Assembly: GCF_902459465.1 (NCBI RefSeq)
Contig: NC_047076.1
Coordinates: 13,152,146 to 13,216,145, forward strand
Source of the DNA: Asterias rubens
Taxonomy: Eukaryota; Echinodermata; Asteroidea; Forcipulatida; Asteriidae
Reading direction: 5' to 3'
Length of the DNA stretch: 64,000 nt
The position numbers and the translations under genes are program-made. Positions within the stretch are counted from its first letter, which is position 1, and each line of letters begins with the position of its first letter. Below the pieces are notes generated by a model. That model saw nothing but the letters and a program-made list of their open reading frames with translations. It was not told the origin of the DNA and ran no database searches. Of the stretch, positions 18,836 to 29,829 are shown in pieces.

Positions 18836-20040
18836 GAATTTTCTATTTTTAGAGAAACATTTTTCCCTGGTATTGTAGGATTTTTTTTCGCCCTCACTTT
18901 GAGGTAGTTGTTTTTACCCCCACTAAAATAAAAACCTATTGCTCTAAAAAACAAAACAGAAACAAACAGACATTGTTTATTATCGTTTTTCAAACTGTCT
19001 TTCAAAGTTTGGAGTAAACTTTCCGGTACTTTTAATAGTGCCCTTTGCTTCAGTTTGTAGAACAAAGACCTTCTCTTTCCGATACAGGTACTGATCATGA
19101 TTATTATTCTAAAAATAAAAGCGCCCTCTAGATTTTTTAGTAGACAATGCAGTGGGCACGATGTTTTTTTTCCTTCAGGGCACAAACAATAAACAAACCT
19201 GGAGGGTGGGTGGGGGTTTCACTCACTAGAAACGGCTAAAAACTGAGCTAATTGTACACTTTATTTTATATTACCCTTTCGTGTTATATAGGTAAGATTA
19301 TGCAAATTCAACGAGACCCCCTCCCCATTCGTCCGATCTTCCATTCTCTAGAAAGGGATATTATTATTGTATTTAATAAAGAGCCGTGTTATCTGTCGCT
19401 GGTGTGGGAAGCTCTTTTCACCCCCTCAAACTCTCTGCTCTGTCCCCTCTCTCGCATGCTCTGTCCAATACGTGGGGTGCCCACCCTATTTTCTGCTATG
19501 CAAAAACGAGTAGCATGCCACCGCCAGTGCCATAACAAACTGTAGGCTACACATTATGGTATCTTGTAGCTATTGTACTGTTTTCTTTGATCTTGGTCGC
19601 ATAAAATTAATCAGCTCCTTTCTATGGACAACACTCAATGTTTATGCTTACCAACTAGTTTTGCTTAGACAGCCCCGGAACTTGGGGTCACAGGTTTAAA
19701 AATGTAGAGTTTTTTTTCTCATGCAATCTGAACTACCCTTGATATCCAGGGGCGAGCTCCCCCGCGCAAAAGCGCTGTTGAAAACAGCCAACCATGCTTT
19801 TTTACGGAGAAAAATGGACGCCGGATAAAAGTCTCATAAATTTTCCTGAAACAAAGTCAGGTATTTATCGCAGTTCCGAGGATGAAACCCCCCAAAAGTG
19901 TGGTGGTAAGTTGAAAATGTTCTTGTCCTAGGAATTATTGTGCTGAAAATGATTTTCATAAACAATGTTTGAAGAAATTTGCGATGTTTTGGCACCCGGC
20001 GGCACTTTTAAAAACACATGTCTGTTTAGTTGAAATTAGG
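18836..20040. other. Intergenic, no gene recognised
   Basis: Contains open frames on both strands without splice or codon support. The stretch 19745-19800 is locally GC-richer (ggcgagctcccccgcgcaaaagcgctg) and precedes the first exon of the putative plus-strand gene by about 300 bp, so promoter elements may lie here. Confidence 0.4.
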
Positions 20041-20090
20041 TCGAGCGCCACCTATCGGCAGGGGTAGGAAAAGCACGTCATAACATTGTA

Positions 20091-23051
20091 ATGTATCTCC
20101 ATGTGCGGTTAAACTGCGACGAGAGGGAGGACTTGGTATTGGATTCTTACATTACTAAAGATTATCTCTTCCAAAAGCTACGCAATTTGACGAAAAATCC
20201 ATGTAGGTAATTTATGTTGGATACTTTGTTATTTTTGTTTGTGTTTTCTTGCTCTTCTTGCTTCCCTTTTGCTCTACTTCCTTGTTATTGCTCTTGGCCT
20301 TGCTTGCTAAAAAAATGCTAGGTTTGTCTGTTTTTGTTATTTCCATTTCTTGTTGATGTTTCTTGCCGTTTTTTTTTTTTTTGTAGGGACCCCAATGGAA
20401 ATAAGCCTAAATTATTGGCTTTTGGGGGTTAGTTAAGTTCCTTGATCAATTTCAATAACTATAACTATTCAAATTTCGGTAGGTACTCTATATCTCTAAG
20501 TCTAAGTTTGTCATGCATACACCTGGTCTCATGGAAATTAAACACAATTACAATCCCGTAGCCGTAGTTTAATTTGAACTCAATTGGTCGCCGCAGTTGC
20601 TAGATAATTAAAGCCTGTGTAGCATTATTTTAAAAAGAAAAAGAACGCATCGTAACAAAAAACAACCGACATACATCAACAGGCAAGATACTTCACAGGG
20701 GCAATGAAGGCAGTTGCCCCCCTTCCCCCTGCCCTGGTCATTGCCTTGGTGCCCTTGAAATGCTCTGGCAGTAGAATTGTACAATTTCCTCATGCATGAA
20801 GGGTGCCTTTTATGCAGGGGAAAATGCCCTTTCAAAACGAAGCACACAGGCCTGGACATATTGATATACCCTGCAAGGTTACACCGCAAACCAAAAATAC
20901 AAGTCATTTCTTGTTTACCTTTCAAGGGACCACATAGTATCCAATTAGTTTCTTGAATGAAATTAAAATGCAAGTTTCATAACAGTATTGTCATGTTTGA
21001 GGAAGTATTAAGCTCACTCGGCTTAAATAAGTGTCTCACAATAACGTGACAGGGTTTGTTTCTGTTTACCCCTCCAGGTCATGCAAGAAGTCATAGAGTC
21101 TATCCATCAACAAGTAGATTCCTGTGACCCAAATCTCATCAAGCAGTCTAGCTTACAAAACATGCCTTCACTAACCGCAGGTAAGGTTATTTACAAAGAA
21201 CTTGTTTTTTAAAATGGAGATCGGAGGCCACTATTGATAGAGCTGCATTAAGGCTCAAACACAAATATCAGCTAAGCTCAAAACAATCTTGCTTTGTAGT
21301 GGAAAGAGGTTACCATCAGCCAAAATGCCATATTTTGTGCACAGTTGGTGACTTGTTCCCTGCTCAGTTGTGCTTAGCAGACATTTGTGCTTAGCAGAGT
21401 CGAAGACTAGCCCTGACCGCAGCCTTACAGGTTTGTTTTGAACTACACTGCATCCTGGATATAAGATTTATTCCTTGGGCGGAAAATTTTAAAAGCTTCA
21501 TAACTCAAATCTTACCTGTAAGAAGCCTCTAATTTCAACAGATTCACATTTCTTGGCAGCATACATTTGTCTGCGGTGGGTTTTGGTCGTCATATGTCCC
21601 TCAACACTCCGTCATTTTTGTGAAATAATGCAGCTTCCAAATTAAAAAATCCCTGTTTTTGAACATATTTTAACAGTCTGCCGTGCGTATGCAAGAAGCT
21701 TGACGCGCATATCTTGCATTGCGTTTGCATGTTAATGCTGTGCAGTCAAGATACGGTGACCAAGAATTACATACATTTATGTCTTGGCTCTTGCATGCAA
21801 ATTTATTTATAGGCATACGCACGACAGCAGACAACACTGTGAGAGTACATTGTAATGTGAGCTTTTTTAACATTTGAAGCTGGATTGTTTTAGTTTGAAA
21901 GTATACTAAACTTCCCTTTATAAGAATCGTTTGATTGTATTGGAATGTAAATTTTGTTTATTTGCAGGGAGGCATATTACCTTCATCCAGGACTTGGGTC
22001 TAAACAAGAGATTTACTCTCCGGTAAAAGGTAAATTTCTTTCAAACCGTTATCATTGTTCATGCTCAAAAAGCAATTTGAAGAGATTTGCATCATCAAGG
22101 TTTTGTCCCAAATTTGAAAGGAGTAAACTGTAAAAGTGTATTAACTTTTGGTTTGACCCTTACACCGACTTGTAGATTTCTGAGACTCAAAATCATCATG
22201 CTGTCTGAGCAGTCCTGTATGCTTCATTTTTGAGAGGGCGAGGGCACCAAGGCATTTTCTCCTCGGTAAAGGCCACCTTTTCAGAATAATGTAAATATCT
22301 GCTGGAGCTTTTCAATGGCACCAAGGCAATGACCATTGGGCATGGAAGCAATCGTCTTTGTTGCCTCCGTGAAGCATAAGGCCTGGACGTTTCTTCACTT
22401 CGTCAAGCAGGTAATTTTTGATTAATGTGGACTTTTTAATACTACTTTAGGCTGGTAATCAAAACAATTTCTTGTGCCTCTTTAATGCAGTATTGATTTT
22501 GAGAACCTTTGGAGGTTCCAGAGTTATTATTTAAAAATAACATTGTCGTGAGCCAAGTACGCGCAAGCACTATTGTTGACCATGGTTTGATTTAGTTTGC
22601 CTAAACTCTGTCTAGTCAAAGATAATTGGTCTATGACTAGTTGGAATCAACCTACTGAGCATGGTCGCATCGCTAGTTATCAACAGCCAGTTTCATAGCA
22701 CAACCAGTGAGATTGCACTGCCTAATTCTTATCAACTTTTGATATGATGAAAGGGGGCACATCTCAAAACTTTCCAAGCTTTTACTTTCATAACTCTTGG
22801 TTTTATGTGGAAATTATGACACATAATGTCAACTTTCCCATAAGGCCAGTGTAGTATCTTGCCTGCCAGAATACTCGGAGAATGGTCTTTAGATTGAAAT
22901 GAATTTGCTCTTTTATAGCTGTACATATTGTTGGTATGTTCAACTTTGTCAAACCTTCTTTCATTTACTCAGATCAACTAATCTAGACAGGTGAAAGTGT
23001 CGGATCATCAGTGGGAGTACCTTTGCTTTGTGCAACAAATCAACTTCACAG
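20091..23051 (+). CDS. Putative unrecognised multi-exon gene (start exon and three internal exons)
   Basis: Candidate exons: 20091-20206 (ATG, MYLHVRLNCDEREDLV..., donor TGTAG|GTAATT); 21078-21180 (cccctccag| ... GCAG|GTAAGG; begins VMQEVIESIHQQVDSCD); 21968-22022 (tttgcag| ... CTCCG|GTAAAA; RHITFIQDLGLNKRFTL); 22987-23051 (aatctag| ... ACAG|GTATGT; QVKVSDHQWEYLCFVQQINFT). The last three join in phase (1, then 2) with no stop, and their composition is protein-like (Trp, Cys, amphipathic spacing). The start exon exits in phase 2, whereas the next exon is open only when entered in phase 0, so a small exon is missing or that donor is wrong. I do not recognise the protein. Introns carry repeat E and a tandem array. 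Exon reality is moderately likely; the first join is not established. Confidence 0.5.
20690..20860 (-). repeat. Dispersed repeat E, intact copy (minus)
   Basis: 'ggggcaatgaaggcagttgcccc ... ccctggtcattgccttggtgcccttgaaatgctctggcag' and 'gggtgccttttatgcaggggaaaatgccctt'. This is the reverse-complement order of the copies at 22228-22383 and 55598-55765. It overlaps a minus-strand frame that is an artefact. Confidence 0.7.
21350..21420. repeat. Family C MITE fragment
   Basis: 'tgctcagttgtgcttagcagacatttgtgcttagcagag' matches the centre of family C. Intronic in the putative plus-strand gene. Confidence 0.5.
22228..22385 (+). repeat. Dispersed repeat E, intact copy (plus)
   Basis: 'gagagggcgagggcaccaaggcattttctcctcggtaaaggccacctttt ... 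ctgctggagcttttcaatggcaccaaggcaatgacc ... catggaagcaatcgtctttgttgcctccgtgaagcataaggcctgg'. This is the reference order for the copy interrupted at 5036-5415. Confidence 0.75.
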
Positions 23052-23154
23052 GTATGTTTTTATGCCCGGCCGGCGAGGCAAGCAAAAGGGGCATGTTGGA
23101 CTTGTCCTTTTTTTGGGGGTGTGCGAGTGCGTACTAGTATTCATTGTCCGAGTG

Positions 23155-23830
23155 ATAGCTCAAAAAGGACTTGGCATATCAGCTCCAAACTTGGTTCATG
23201 GATTGGTCAAGGGATCCTCCAGAAGCCTATTGTTTTTGGACACTTACAACAATTCGGTTCAAAGGTCGTCATGGCTTAAAAAAAAAATTTTAAAAAGTGG
23301 TCTGAGCAATCACTCAAGTAAAACTTGGCATATCACCTCCAAACTTGGTTCATGGATTGGTCTAGGGATCCCCAGAAACCTATTGTTTTTGAACCCCTAC
23401 AACAATTCAGTTCAAAGGTTGTTATGGCTAAAACAAAAGAAGGACTTGGCATATCACCTCCAAACTTGGTTCATGGATTGGTCTAGGGATCCCCAGAAGC
23501 CTATTGTTTTTGAACCCCTACAACAATTCAGTTCAAAGGTTGTTATGGCTAAAACAAAAGAAACGTTGTCTGAGCAATAACTCAAGAAGGACTTGGCATA
23601 TCAACTCCAAACTTGGTTTGTGGACTCCCCAAGAGGTCTATTGATTTTAGACCCTAAAACAAATTCAAAGGTCATTATGGCTAAAACAAAAGATATTTTG
23701 TCCGAGCGATAAATAAAGAAGAACTTGCCATATCAACTTGGTTTGTAGATTTGTACTTGGGATTCCTCAGAAGTCTATTGTTTTTAGTTTCCTACAACAA
23801 ACTCAAAAGAAATGTTGTCTTTAGATTCAG
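23155..23830 (+). repeat. Tandem array, about five imperfect units of 118-157 bp
   Basis: The unit starts 'ggacttggcatatcacctccaaacttggttcatggattggtctagggatccccagaagcctattgtttttgaacccctacaacaattc' and ends 'gttatggctaaaacaaaag'. Starts are near 23167, 23325, 23445, 23590 and 23727; later units decay. A 189-codon frame crosses the array only because the unit is nearly a multiple of three and lacks stops. Confidence 0.85.
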
Positions 23831-23916
23831 GTTAATCTTAGCAGGAAACTATTGTTTGTCAACAAACCATTTTTTTCACGGTGTTTAGTGGTGATTGTTA
23901 TAACAACGCAATTTGT

Positions 23917-24275
23917 TTAAAGGGAAGGTACACTATTGGTAATTGTCAAAGACCAGTGGTCTAACTTGGTGTATCTCAACATATGCAGAAAGTAACAAAC
24001 CTGTGAAAGTTTGAGCTCAATTGGTCATCGAAGTTGCGAGAAAATGAAGAAAGAAAAACCACCCTTGTTGTAAGAAAGGAATAAAAGACTTCTAGCTAGA
24101 AGTCTTTTATTATTTTAGTGAGAAATTACCTCTATTTTGAAAATCTATGCTACTTCAGAGGGAGCCGTTTCTCACAATGTTTTATACTATCAACAGCTGT
24201 CCAATGCTCGTTACCAAGTCAGTTTTTAAGTTAATAATTGTTTTGAGTAATAACCAAACGTGTACCATCCCTTTA
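23917..24275. mobile_element. Palindromic MITE (family A), full-length
   Basis: Left end 'taaagggaaggtacactattggtaattgtcaaagacc', right end 'gagtaataaccaaacgtgtaccatccctttaatc'. The centre is a perfect 32-bp palindrome (24080-24111, aataaaagacttctag mirrored exactly), so single strands would fold into a long hairpin. Confidence 0.88.
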
Positions 24276-24520
24276 ATCTTTTTCTTAATCTTTTTCCATT
24301 GCCTGCATATCGACCAATCAAGACAGAGAGTGTCGGACCTTCTGTAGGCGTTTGCTGCCCATCATACCATCAGCACCGATGCCTCAGCACCGATGTCTCA
24401 ACGATGCCTCAATGATGTCTCATCGATGCCTCCTGGCCTCAACGATGCCTCAACCTGTTTGTAGTTTGTATTTAGTTATAGATTATTGTTCAAGAAGGAT
24501 CAAATGTTAGACTTAACTGC

Positions 24521-24752
24521 TCACACTTCCCTTGTGTGGTGAATTACCCACAATTCCAATTGCTCACACTTCCTTTGTGTGGTGAATTACCCATAGTTTC
24601 AATTGCTCACACTTCCTTTGTGTGGTGAATTACCCATAGTTTCAATTACTCACACTTCCCTTGTGTGGTGAGTTACCCATAGTTTCAATTACTCACACTT
24701 CCCTTGTGTGGTGAGTTACCCATAGTTTCAATTACTCACACTTCCTTTGTTT
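24521..24752 (+). repeat. Minisatellite, six units at an exact 43-bp period
   Basis: The unit start 'tcacacttcc' falls at 24521, 24564, 24607, 24650, 24693 and 24736, each exactly 43 bases apart. The unit continues 'tttgtgtggtgaattacccatagtttcaattgc'. Decayed relatives ('gctgacacttccattgtgcagtgaatcgcccacacttcc') extend to about 25000. Confidence 0.92.
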
Positions 24753-24984
24753 AAAAACACAGCACGAAATCTTGCTGTGCCTTGATTTATGGAAAGATCA
24801 AATCTTATTTAAAAAAATACAGAGTTGCATGCCTGAAATAAAAGACACTTTAGTGTCTAAATTCTTAGGAGTCAAACAAAAATTTGACTTTGCATTTATT
24901 TTGTAGAATAGTCAACGTTTCAGCGTGTGTGAATAATCTTGTGTGATGAGTTGCTGACACTTCCATTGTGCAGTGAATCGCCCA

Positions 24985-25800
24985 CACTTCCCCTTTAGTT
25001 ATTAAGATCCATCCATTTCCCACTCCAAGGTATATGATCCAGAATCGTACACATGGCAAATTCACAAAACCTTTGAAAATCAAAGAAAATCTTCTCTTGC
25101 GGATAATCAGGGCACTCTGATTGTCTTCTTGGGAAACAGTTTTACCAGTCAGAGAGCACTCTGATTGAAACTGTTCAAAGAAATGTTAAACAACTCTCTT
25201 TGCAGAACTTTTGGATAAACATAATTTCAACCTCCCTTTGCAGATACTCAGGGCACTCTGATTGTCTTCTTGGGAAAAAGTTTTGCCAGTCGGAGAGCAC
25301 TTTGATTGAAACTGTTCAAAGATATTTTTACAAGACTTTGCAGAACATTTGGATCTTGATTTGAAAAACACAAACTATTTCTTATCAATCATTTGTGAAT
25401 CATATATCTTCCCCCTTTAGTTAATTAAGATCCTTCCCTGTTATACTCAAATGTAAATGATTCAGATTTGTTTATGTCAAATTCACAAAACAAAATCTTC
25501 AAAATAAAAAAAAAACCTTCCCTTGCAGATAATCAGGGCACTCTGATTGTCTTCTTGGGAAACAGTTTTACCAGTCAGAGGGCACTCTGACTAAAACTGT
25601 TTAAAGAATTTTTAAACAAAATCTTTGCAGAACTTTTGGATGAATATAATTGAAACCTCCCTTTGCAGATAATCAGGGCACTCTGATTGTCTTCTTGGGA
25701 AACAGTTTTTACAGTCAGAGGGCACTCTGATTGAAACTGTTCAAAAATATTTTGAACAAAACTAAGCAGAACTTTTGACTCTTGATTAAAAAAAAAATAC
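24985..25800 (+). repeat. Higher-order repeat: two blocks of about 425 bp, each holding a 140-bp duplicate
   Basis: The 140-bp unit 'gataatcagggcactctgattgtcttcttgggaaacagttttaccagtcagag ... gcactctgattgaaactgttcaaag' starts near 25103, 25243, 25529 and 25669. The pairs are separated by a spacer ('ccccctttagttaattaagatcc ... gtcaaattcacaaaac') that itself recurs at about 24990 and 25415. The whole 425-bp block was therefore duplicated after the 140-bp duplication. Minus-strand frames here are artefacts. Confidence 0.85.
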
Positions 25801-26255
25801 AAACCATTTCTTATTTATTTTGACTAACAATCAGTTCTGAATCATATAACTTTGTATTAATATCGTTGTTAAATGTACGAGTTGCTCATACTAACAAATG
25901 AGGCCATTTAAAAGAGTGAAACTTAAACAAAGTAATGACTTTTCTTGCAAGCGAAGCCATTACCTTGTTTCATTGAACAAACATAAAAACAAAACTATGG
26001 AAATCTCTGTAAACTTTTAAAAAAAAGTTATGAATTTTCTTGCAAGCGAAGCCATTAACTTTGTTTCATTTAAACTATTACAATCTTTCCAAAAATTTTT
26101 ATCAAAGTATTTGTTTTTTCGTTAGTACTTTTGTTCAGATCTTAAGGGGAAACAACATTTTTGTTTTGCTTTTCTCCATTTTGTTTTTGTTCGGGGGTTG
26201 TTTTTTTACATGAAATTTAAAGATTTTAAATTATGGACTTGTTATGTATGAGCAG

Positions 26256-26393
26256 CTCATTTTTATGTATGCTAGGGCCTCATCCAAACCCTCTGAAAAA
26301 CATGCAGAGTTGTGCAAACACCTGTGCCTGTTGGTGGACCCCCTTGGCCACCTGGAACAAGTGTTGGTCCTGCGGGCCCGGGTGCAATGGAAG
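26256..26393 (+). CDS. Candidate internal exon of unknown gene
   Basis: Bounded by tatgagcag| and TGGAAG|GTGTGT. The open frame contains ASSKPSEKHAELCKHLCLLV then DPLGHLEQVLVLRARVQWK, with amphipathic helix-like spacing. An alternative acceptor (tatgctag|) starts the exon at 26276. It needs entry in phase 0 or 2, but the exon ending at 23051 leaves in phase 1, so a direct join is not allowed. Protein-like, but I do not recognise it. Confidence 0.4.
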
Positions 26394-26649
26394 GTGTGTT
26401 CTCTATTCACTGAAATTCAATTAGATGCACAACTAGTGTTCTCCTTCACTGGTGTAATGGTTTACAAAATTTGACGAGCTAGAGCGAGCATTTTTAGAAG
26501 CATGCGTTTGTAGTAGGGCCTGAGCTGGAAGTTAGTGGTTGGTCCCTAAAACGTTCTGGTCGGCAAGATCTCTCAAGACGTCGGGATGAGGGCCCCTTAT
26601 AATTTAGCCTTTTGTTGGTCACGTCATTCTTTTGTTTTTGAGTAAACAG

Positions 26650-26817
26650 GTTTGAACTGGGGATCTTTTGAGATCATCAAAGGTGCCTTGAGATGTCTTC
26701 GTTTGAGCCAATGGAATCTGGACTCGGTGGACGATGAGGACTTCTATCCAGTTGACGATATGAGGGTTGGAGAAACACGTTTTGCTTGGTCATGCCACTT
26801 CACATCCAAAATATCTA
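26650..26817 (+). CDS. Candidate symmetric exon with DFYP/VGET motif
   Basis: Bounded by gagtaaacag| and ATATCTA|GTAAGA, entered and left in phase 1 (168 nt, so it could be skipped without a frameshift). The product includes GALRCLRLSQWNLDSVDDED then FYPVDDMRVGETRFAWSCHF. A similar pattern (RC-RL-QW ... D-DFYP-DD--VGET) is encoded on the opposite strand at 29407-29712. Family unknown. It may be a gene exon or a relic of a mobile protein. Confidence 0.4.
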
Positions 26818-27039
26818 GTAAGAACACCAATTTTATTGCCTTTTGATACCAAAGATGACATTGGATTCCTATAACTTGTAATGGTTTAGAATTGGTTGAT
26901 CTTAGAAGAGGTCAAAGGTCAGGTCTATGTCAAGGTTCTTAGGGTCTGGTCATGGTCAAGGGCAAATTACTGCAGGAGAGCACAAATTAAGGTTTCACGC
27001 AATGCCAAACATAAATTTGATCATAGAAGTTCTCTAAAA

Positions 27040-27800
27040 CTTTTCAACATTTACAACTAAAATGAACATTTAAATCTTATCTGAGACCATGCTTTTTAAA
27101 ATCATACTAGGTTAGAACTAAGTTCATCTTAAACACAGCTGCTAAACAAAAGTTTATTATAAAAGTTTATACTTGTGACATTCCCAACTCAGTCTAAATT
27201 CTAAATCGTATTCTTGGATAGGAATTTTAAAATCAAAATAAATGTGGATCTTGCAAGGTTAACATTTATATCTTTGGAGAACACATTTCTTCCCCCATTT
27301 AGACTTAGAACTTAGTTAGTTCTCAATACATCTAAACATAAAGTTTATGATAACAGTTTAGACTTCTCTAAAAGTTTAGGACATCCACAACTAAATCCTA
27401 TTCTAGGGTATGAATTTAAAAGTCAAACTAATTGTGGATCAAAACACTTGCGATGTTATCATTTCAATCTTTGGAGAATATTTTTTTGTATTGTTTTTTT
27501 TTGTATTATATATATCAGGCCAGATAAACAAATAAATATTATCAAAGATGAAATTTTTCTAAAAGTTTGGGACATTCACAACTAAATTTGACTCTAATAT
27601 TAGATCTTTTTTTTTTTCAATAAGACTAGGTAAACCTTACTATAAACACAAATGTCCAAAGCATTGTTGGTAGCTTGGGACATCACACTTACATCTTACA
27701 TTATGATTTGAGTTTAAATATCAGGTTAAAAGAACTAATCGGTAAAACGTTTTTAGTTAAATCTTTGTTGAGGATATTTGTTTTTCTAATAGGACCAGGT
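27040..27800 (+). repeat. Imperfect long-period tandem repeat (about 190 bp)
   Basis: Recurring order 'aaagtttattataaaagtttatacttgtgacattcccaactcagtctaaat ... tattcttggataggaattttaaaatcaaaataaatgtggatc ... atctttggagaacac' near 27150, 27340 and 27530, strongly diverged. No gene is seen. Confidence 0.6.
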
Positions 27801-28184
27801 AGAACTAAATCAAAGCTTTTTCAAGTTCAAGGCACTTAATAAAAATGGTCAGCATTCAATCTGTATTAGCTAAGGGTGTTAGGTGTTTACTTGTTCAACT
27901 CACTCTCCATTTTGTGTCAAAGGTCATAAATTGGTCATTGCATAAAAGGTCACCAGTCATTTCAAGGTTTCAAAGGGATCAATTTGTCTCAAGTTTTGTA
28001 GGTAAATTTACAGCACACATATCTGGCATTGGGTTATTATTGCACGCGGCCAAGAGTCATTTCACCACAGAAAAAAGGAGTAAACTTATGCGTTACCCCA
28101 AACAGGGGTGCAAACTTACATATCAAAATTAGTTTCTGTTGCAATGAGCGATCAATTTTAAGTAAATCTTTGACAAAATTTAAA

Positions 28185-28775
28185 CCATCGAGTCCCTCAT
28201 GCTGTTTGATAATGTTTTGAGGGGGAAATCAAGTTTGGTCGTACTTTAAAGCTAGTTAGTGCAAACCTAAATATTCCTTTCAAAAACTTCAGTTTACAAT
28301 TTAGGAAACAGTTGTTCCCCAATTTGCAAAGTCACTTTTCCCTAGTTTGTGGCCAACAATGTTTGAATGAACATGTATAACCAAAATGAAATATTTAAAA
28401 CAAGACTGTAAATTGGGAAACAGTTGTGCCCTAATTGCTAATAATGTAGTCCCTCATTTTATTAGATAATAATCTGAGGGGGAATGACATGTTCGCAATC
28501 GGTTTGGTTCTTTTTTCCGGGGGTGGGGGTACTCATTTATCTGCTAGTCCAAACATGCTTAGCGCAAACCAAGTGAAACTTCAATTTAGGAAACAGTTGT
28601 GCCTTAAATTGGAAAGATCTTTAGTCCCTCATTTTATTAGATAATAATTGGAGGAGGAATAAGTATCACAAATTGTAAGGGTTATTGCTGAACAACCAAA
28701 AGTTGTTAGCGAAAACCAAGTAAAAGTATCCCATTTTAAATGTCAATTTAGGAAACAGTTGTATCCTAAGTTGCT
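28185..28775 (+). repeat. Imperfect tandem repeat, four to five units
   Basis: The word 'aatttaggaaacagttgt' recurs near 28298, 28410 (variant), 28583 and 28744. It alternates with 'tagtccctcattttattagataataat..gaggggga' near 28189, 28450 and 28622. Spacing is about 110-170 bp. Confidence 0.7.
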
Positions 28776-29400
28776 CTTTTTTTCTCATCATGTCAACACA
28801 AGCCCAAACCACTTTGGAACCACAATATTCAGAGTTTTTTTCAATCATAAGTGAAGAATAAATAAAGTTAAAAGTTTAAGATAGGAGCAGCGAACTGTTG
28901 CGTCAAAAACCACTATCCACAGGCACACACGTCACAAAAACAAGATGGCGTCGCCCATGAAAATCTAAGCACAAGTAAACAGTCAACTGCTTTTGCATGC
29001 GAAAATATATACAGAATCAACTGCTGTTGCATGACTTGCTATTAACAATACGTCACCACATCAGGTTATAAAAAACTCAAGGGGTCGACAGTTTTATTTG
29101 AATTTGGTGAACATGCAACAAAGTATTGCAGTATTTTGTTGTAGTCTAGAAAGTAATTCTAATAAGTTCCTGGTCTTGAACAATTACCTTTGTTGAAATG
29201 TGTCAAAGTTGGTCTCTTTAAGGATGGTAGAAGTTATATTTGTCCAATGTCATCTTTGTTATCATTTATTGGCAAACGTGTAGTGAGGAAAACATCACTT
29301 TTCGCCGTACTCCATGTACTTAAACTAAACTATTGAAAATATTGTGACGTTTGTGTGGATACGTCAAGCGTTTCTCAGAGCTTTTTGTTGATTCATATCA
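28776..29400. other. Unassigned; one YY1-like ATGGCG site
   Basis: The sequence aaaacaagATGGCGTCGCCC at about 28938-28957 matches the CAAGATGGCG motif found at many animal promoters, but the frame it opens stops after seven codons. No other support for a gene. Confidence 0.35.
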
Positions 29401-29406
29401 AGTGTT

Positions 29407-29712
29407 TTAAACATTTGTCAACTTTGTTTTTAACGCAAAGTTGGTCAAAAACAAGTTCACTTGTAGCCATTTTTTCCGTTGACTGCATCTGAACGTCAAA
29501 ATTGCAGCCTCATGAAAAGCAAGGGGGAAATTAGTGGCCATTGCAGAAATTGTTTCTCCAACCAGCACATCATCATCTGGATAGAAGTCGTCACCATCTG
29601 TTAAGTTAGGATCCCATTGGAACAAGCGTCGACACCTCTTAGCACCACCAGTGCAGCTTGGTTGCGAGACAACAATCGGTGAAATCTTAGGCCCTTGAGG
29701 GCACCAGTTCAT
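29407..29712 (-). pseudogene. Coding-like fragment with DFYP/VGET motif
   Basis: The minus strand is open for 101 codons and includes AKRCRRLFQWDPNLTDGDDF then YPDDDVLVGET. This lines up with the plus-strand candidate exon at 26650-26817 (A-RC-RL-QW, D-DFYP-DD, VGET, then F). Flanking splice signals are weak, so I treat it as a gene relic or a stray exon of an unknown family. Its 5' side abuts a family A MITE end. Confidence 0.35.
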
Positions 29713-29744
29713 TTAAGCAAGCAACAACTACCTTCTGCTCATCA

Positions 29745-29829
29745 ACCTCTCCCCATTACTCGTCACCAAGAAAGGTTTTATGCTAATAATTATTTTGAGT
29801 AATTACCAATAGTGTCCACTGCCTTTAAC
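29745..29829. mobile_element. Family A MITE right end only
   Basis: 'acctctccccattactcgtcaccaagaaaggttttatgctaataattattttgagtaattaccaatagtgtccactgcctttaa' is the canonical right terminal 85 bp. Confidence 0.85.

Noticed and set aside
20608..20973. 121-codon minus-strand frame
   Set aside because: Lies largely on dispersed repeat E; no splice or motif support.
23011..23580. 189-codon plus-strand frame
   Set aside because: Mostly the 118-157-bp tandem repeat; its first part overlaps the real-looking exon at 22987-23051 in a different frame.
23051..26817. Direct splicing of exon 22987-23051 to the candidate exon at 26256, and of that exon to 26650
   Set aside because: Phases disagree (phase 1 out versus phase 0 or 2 in; phase 0 out versus phase 1 in), so missing exons would be required.
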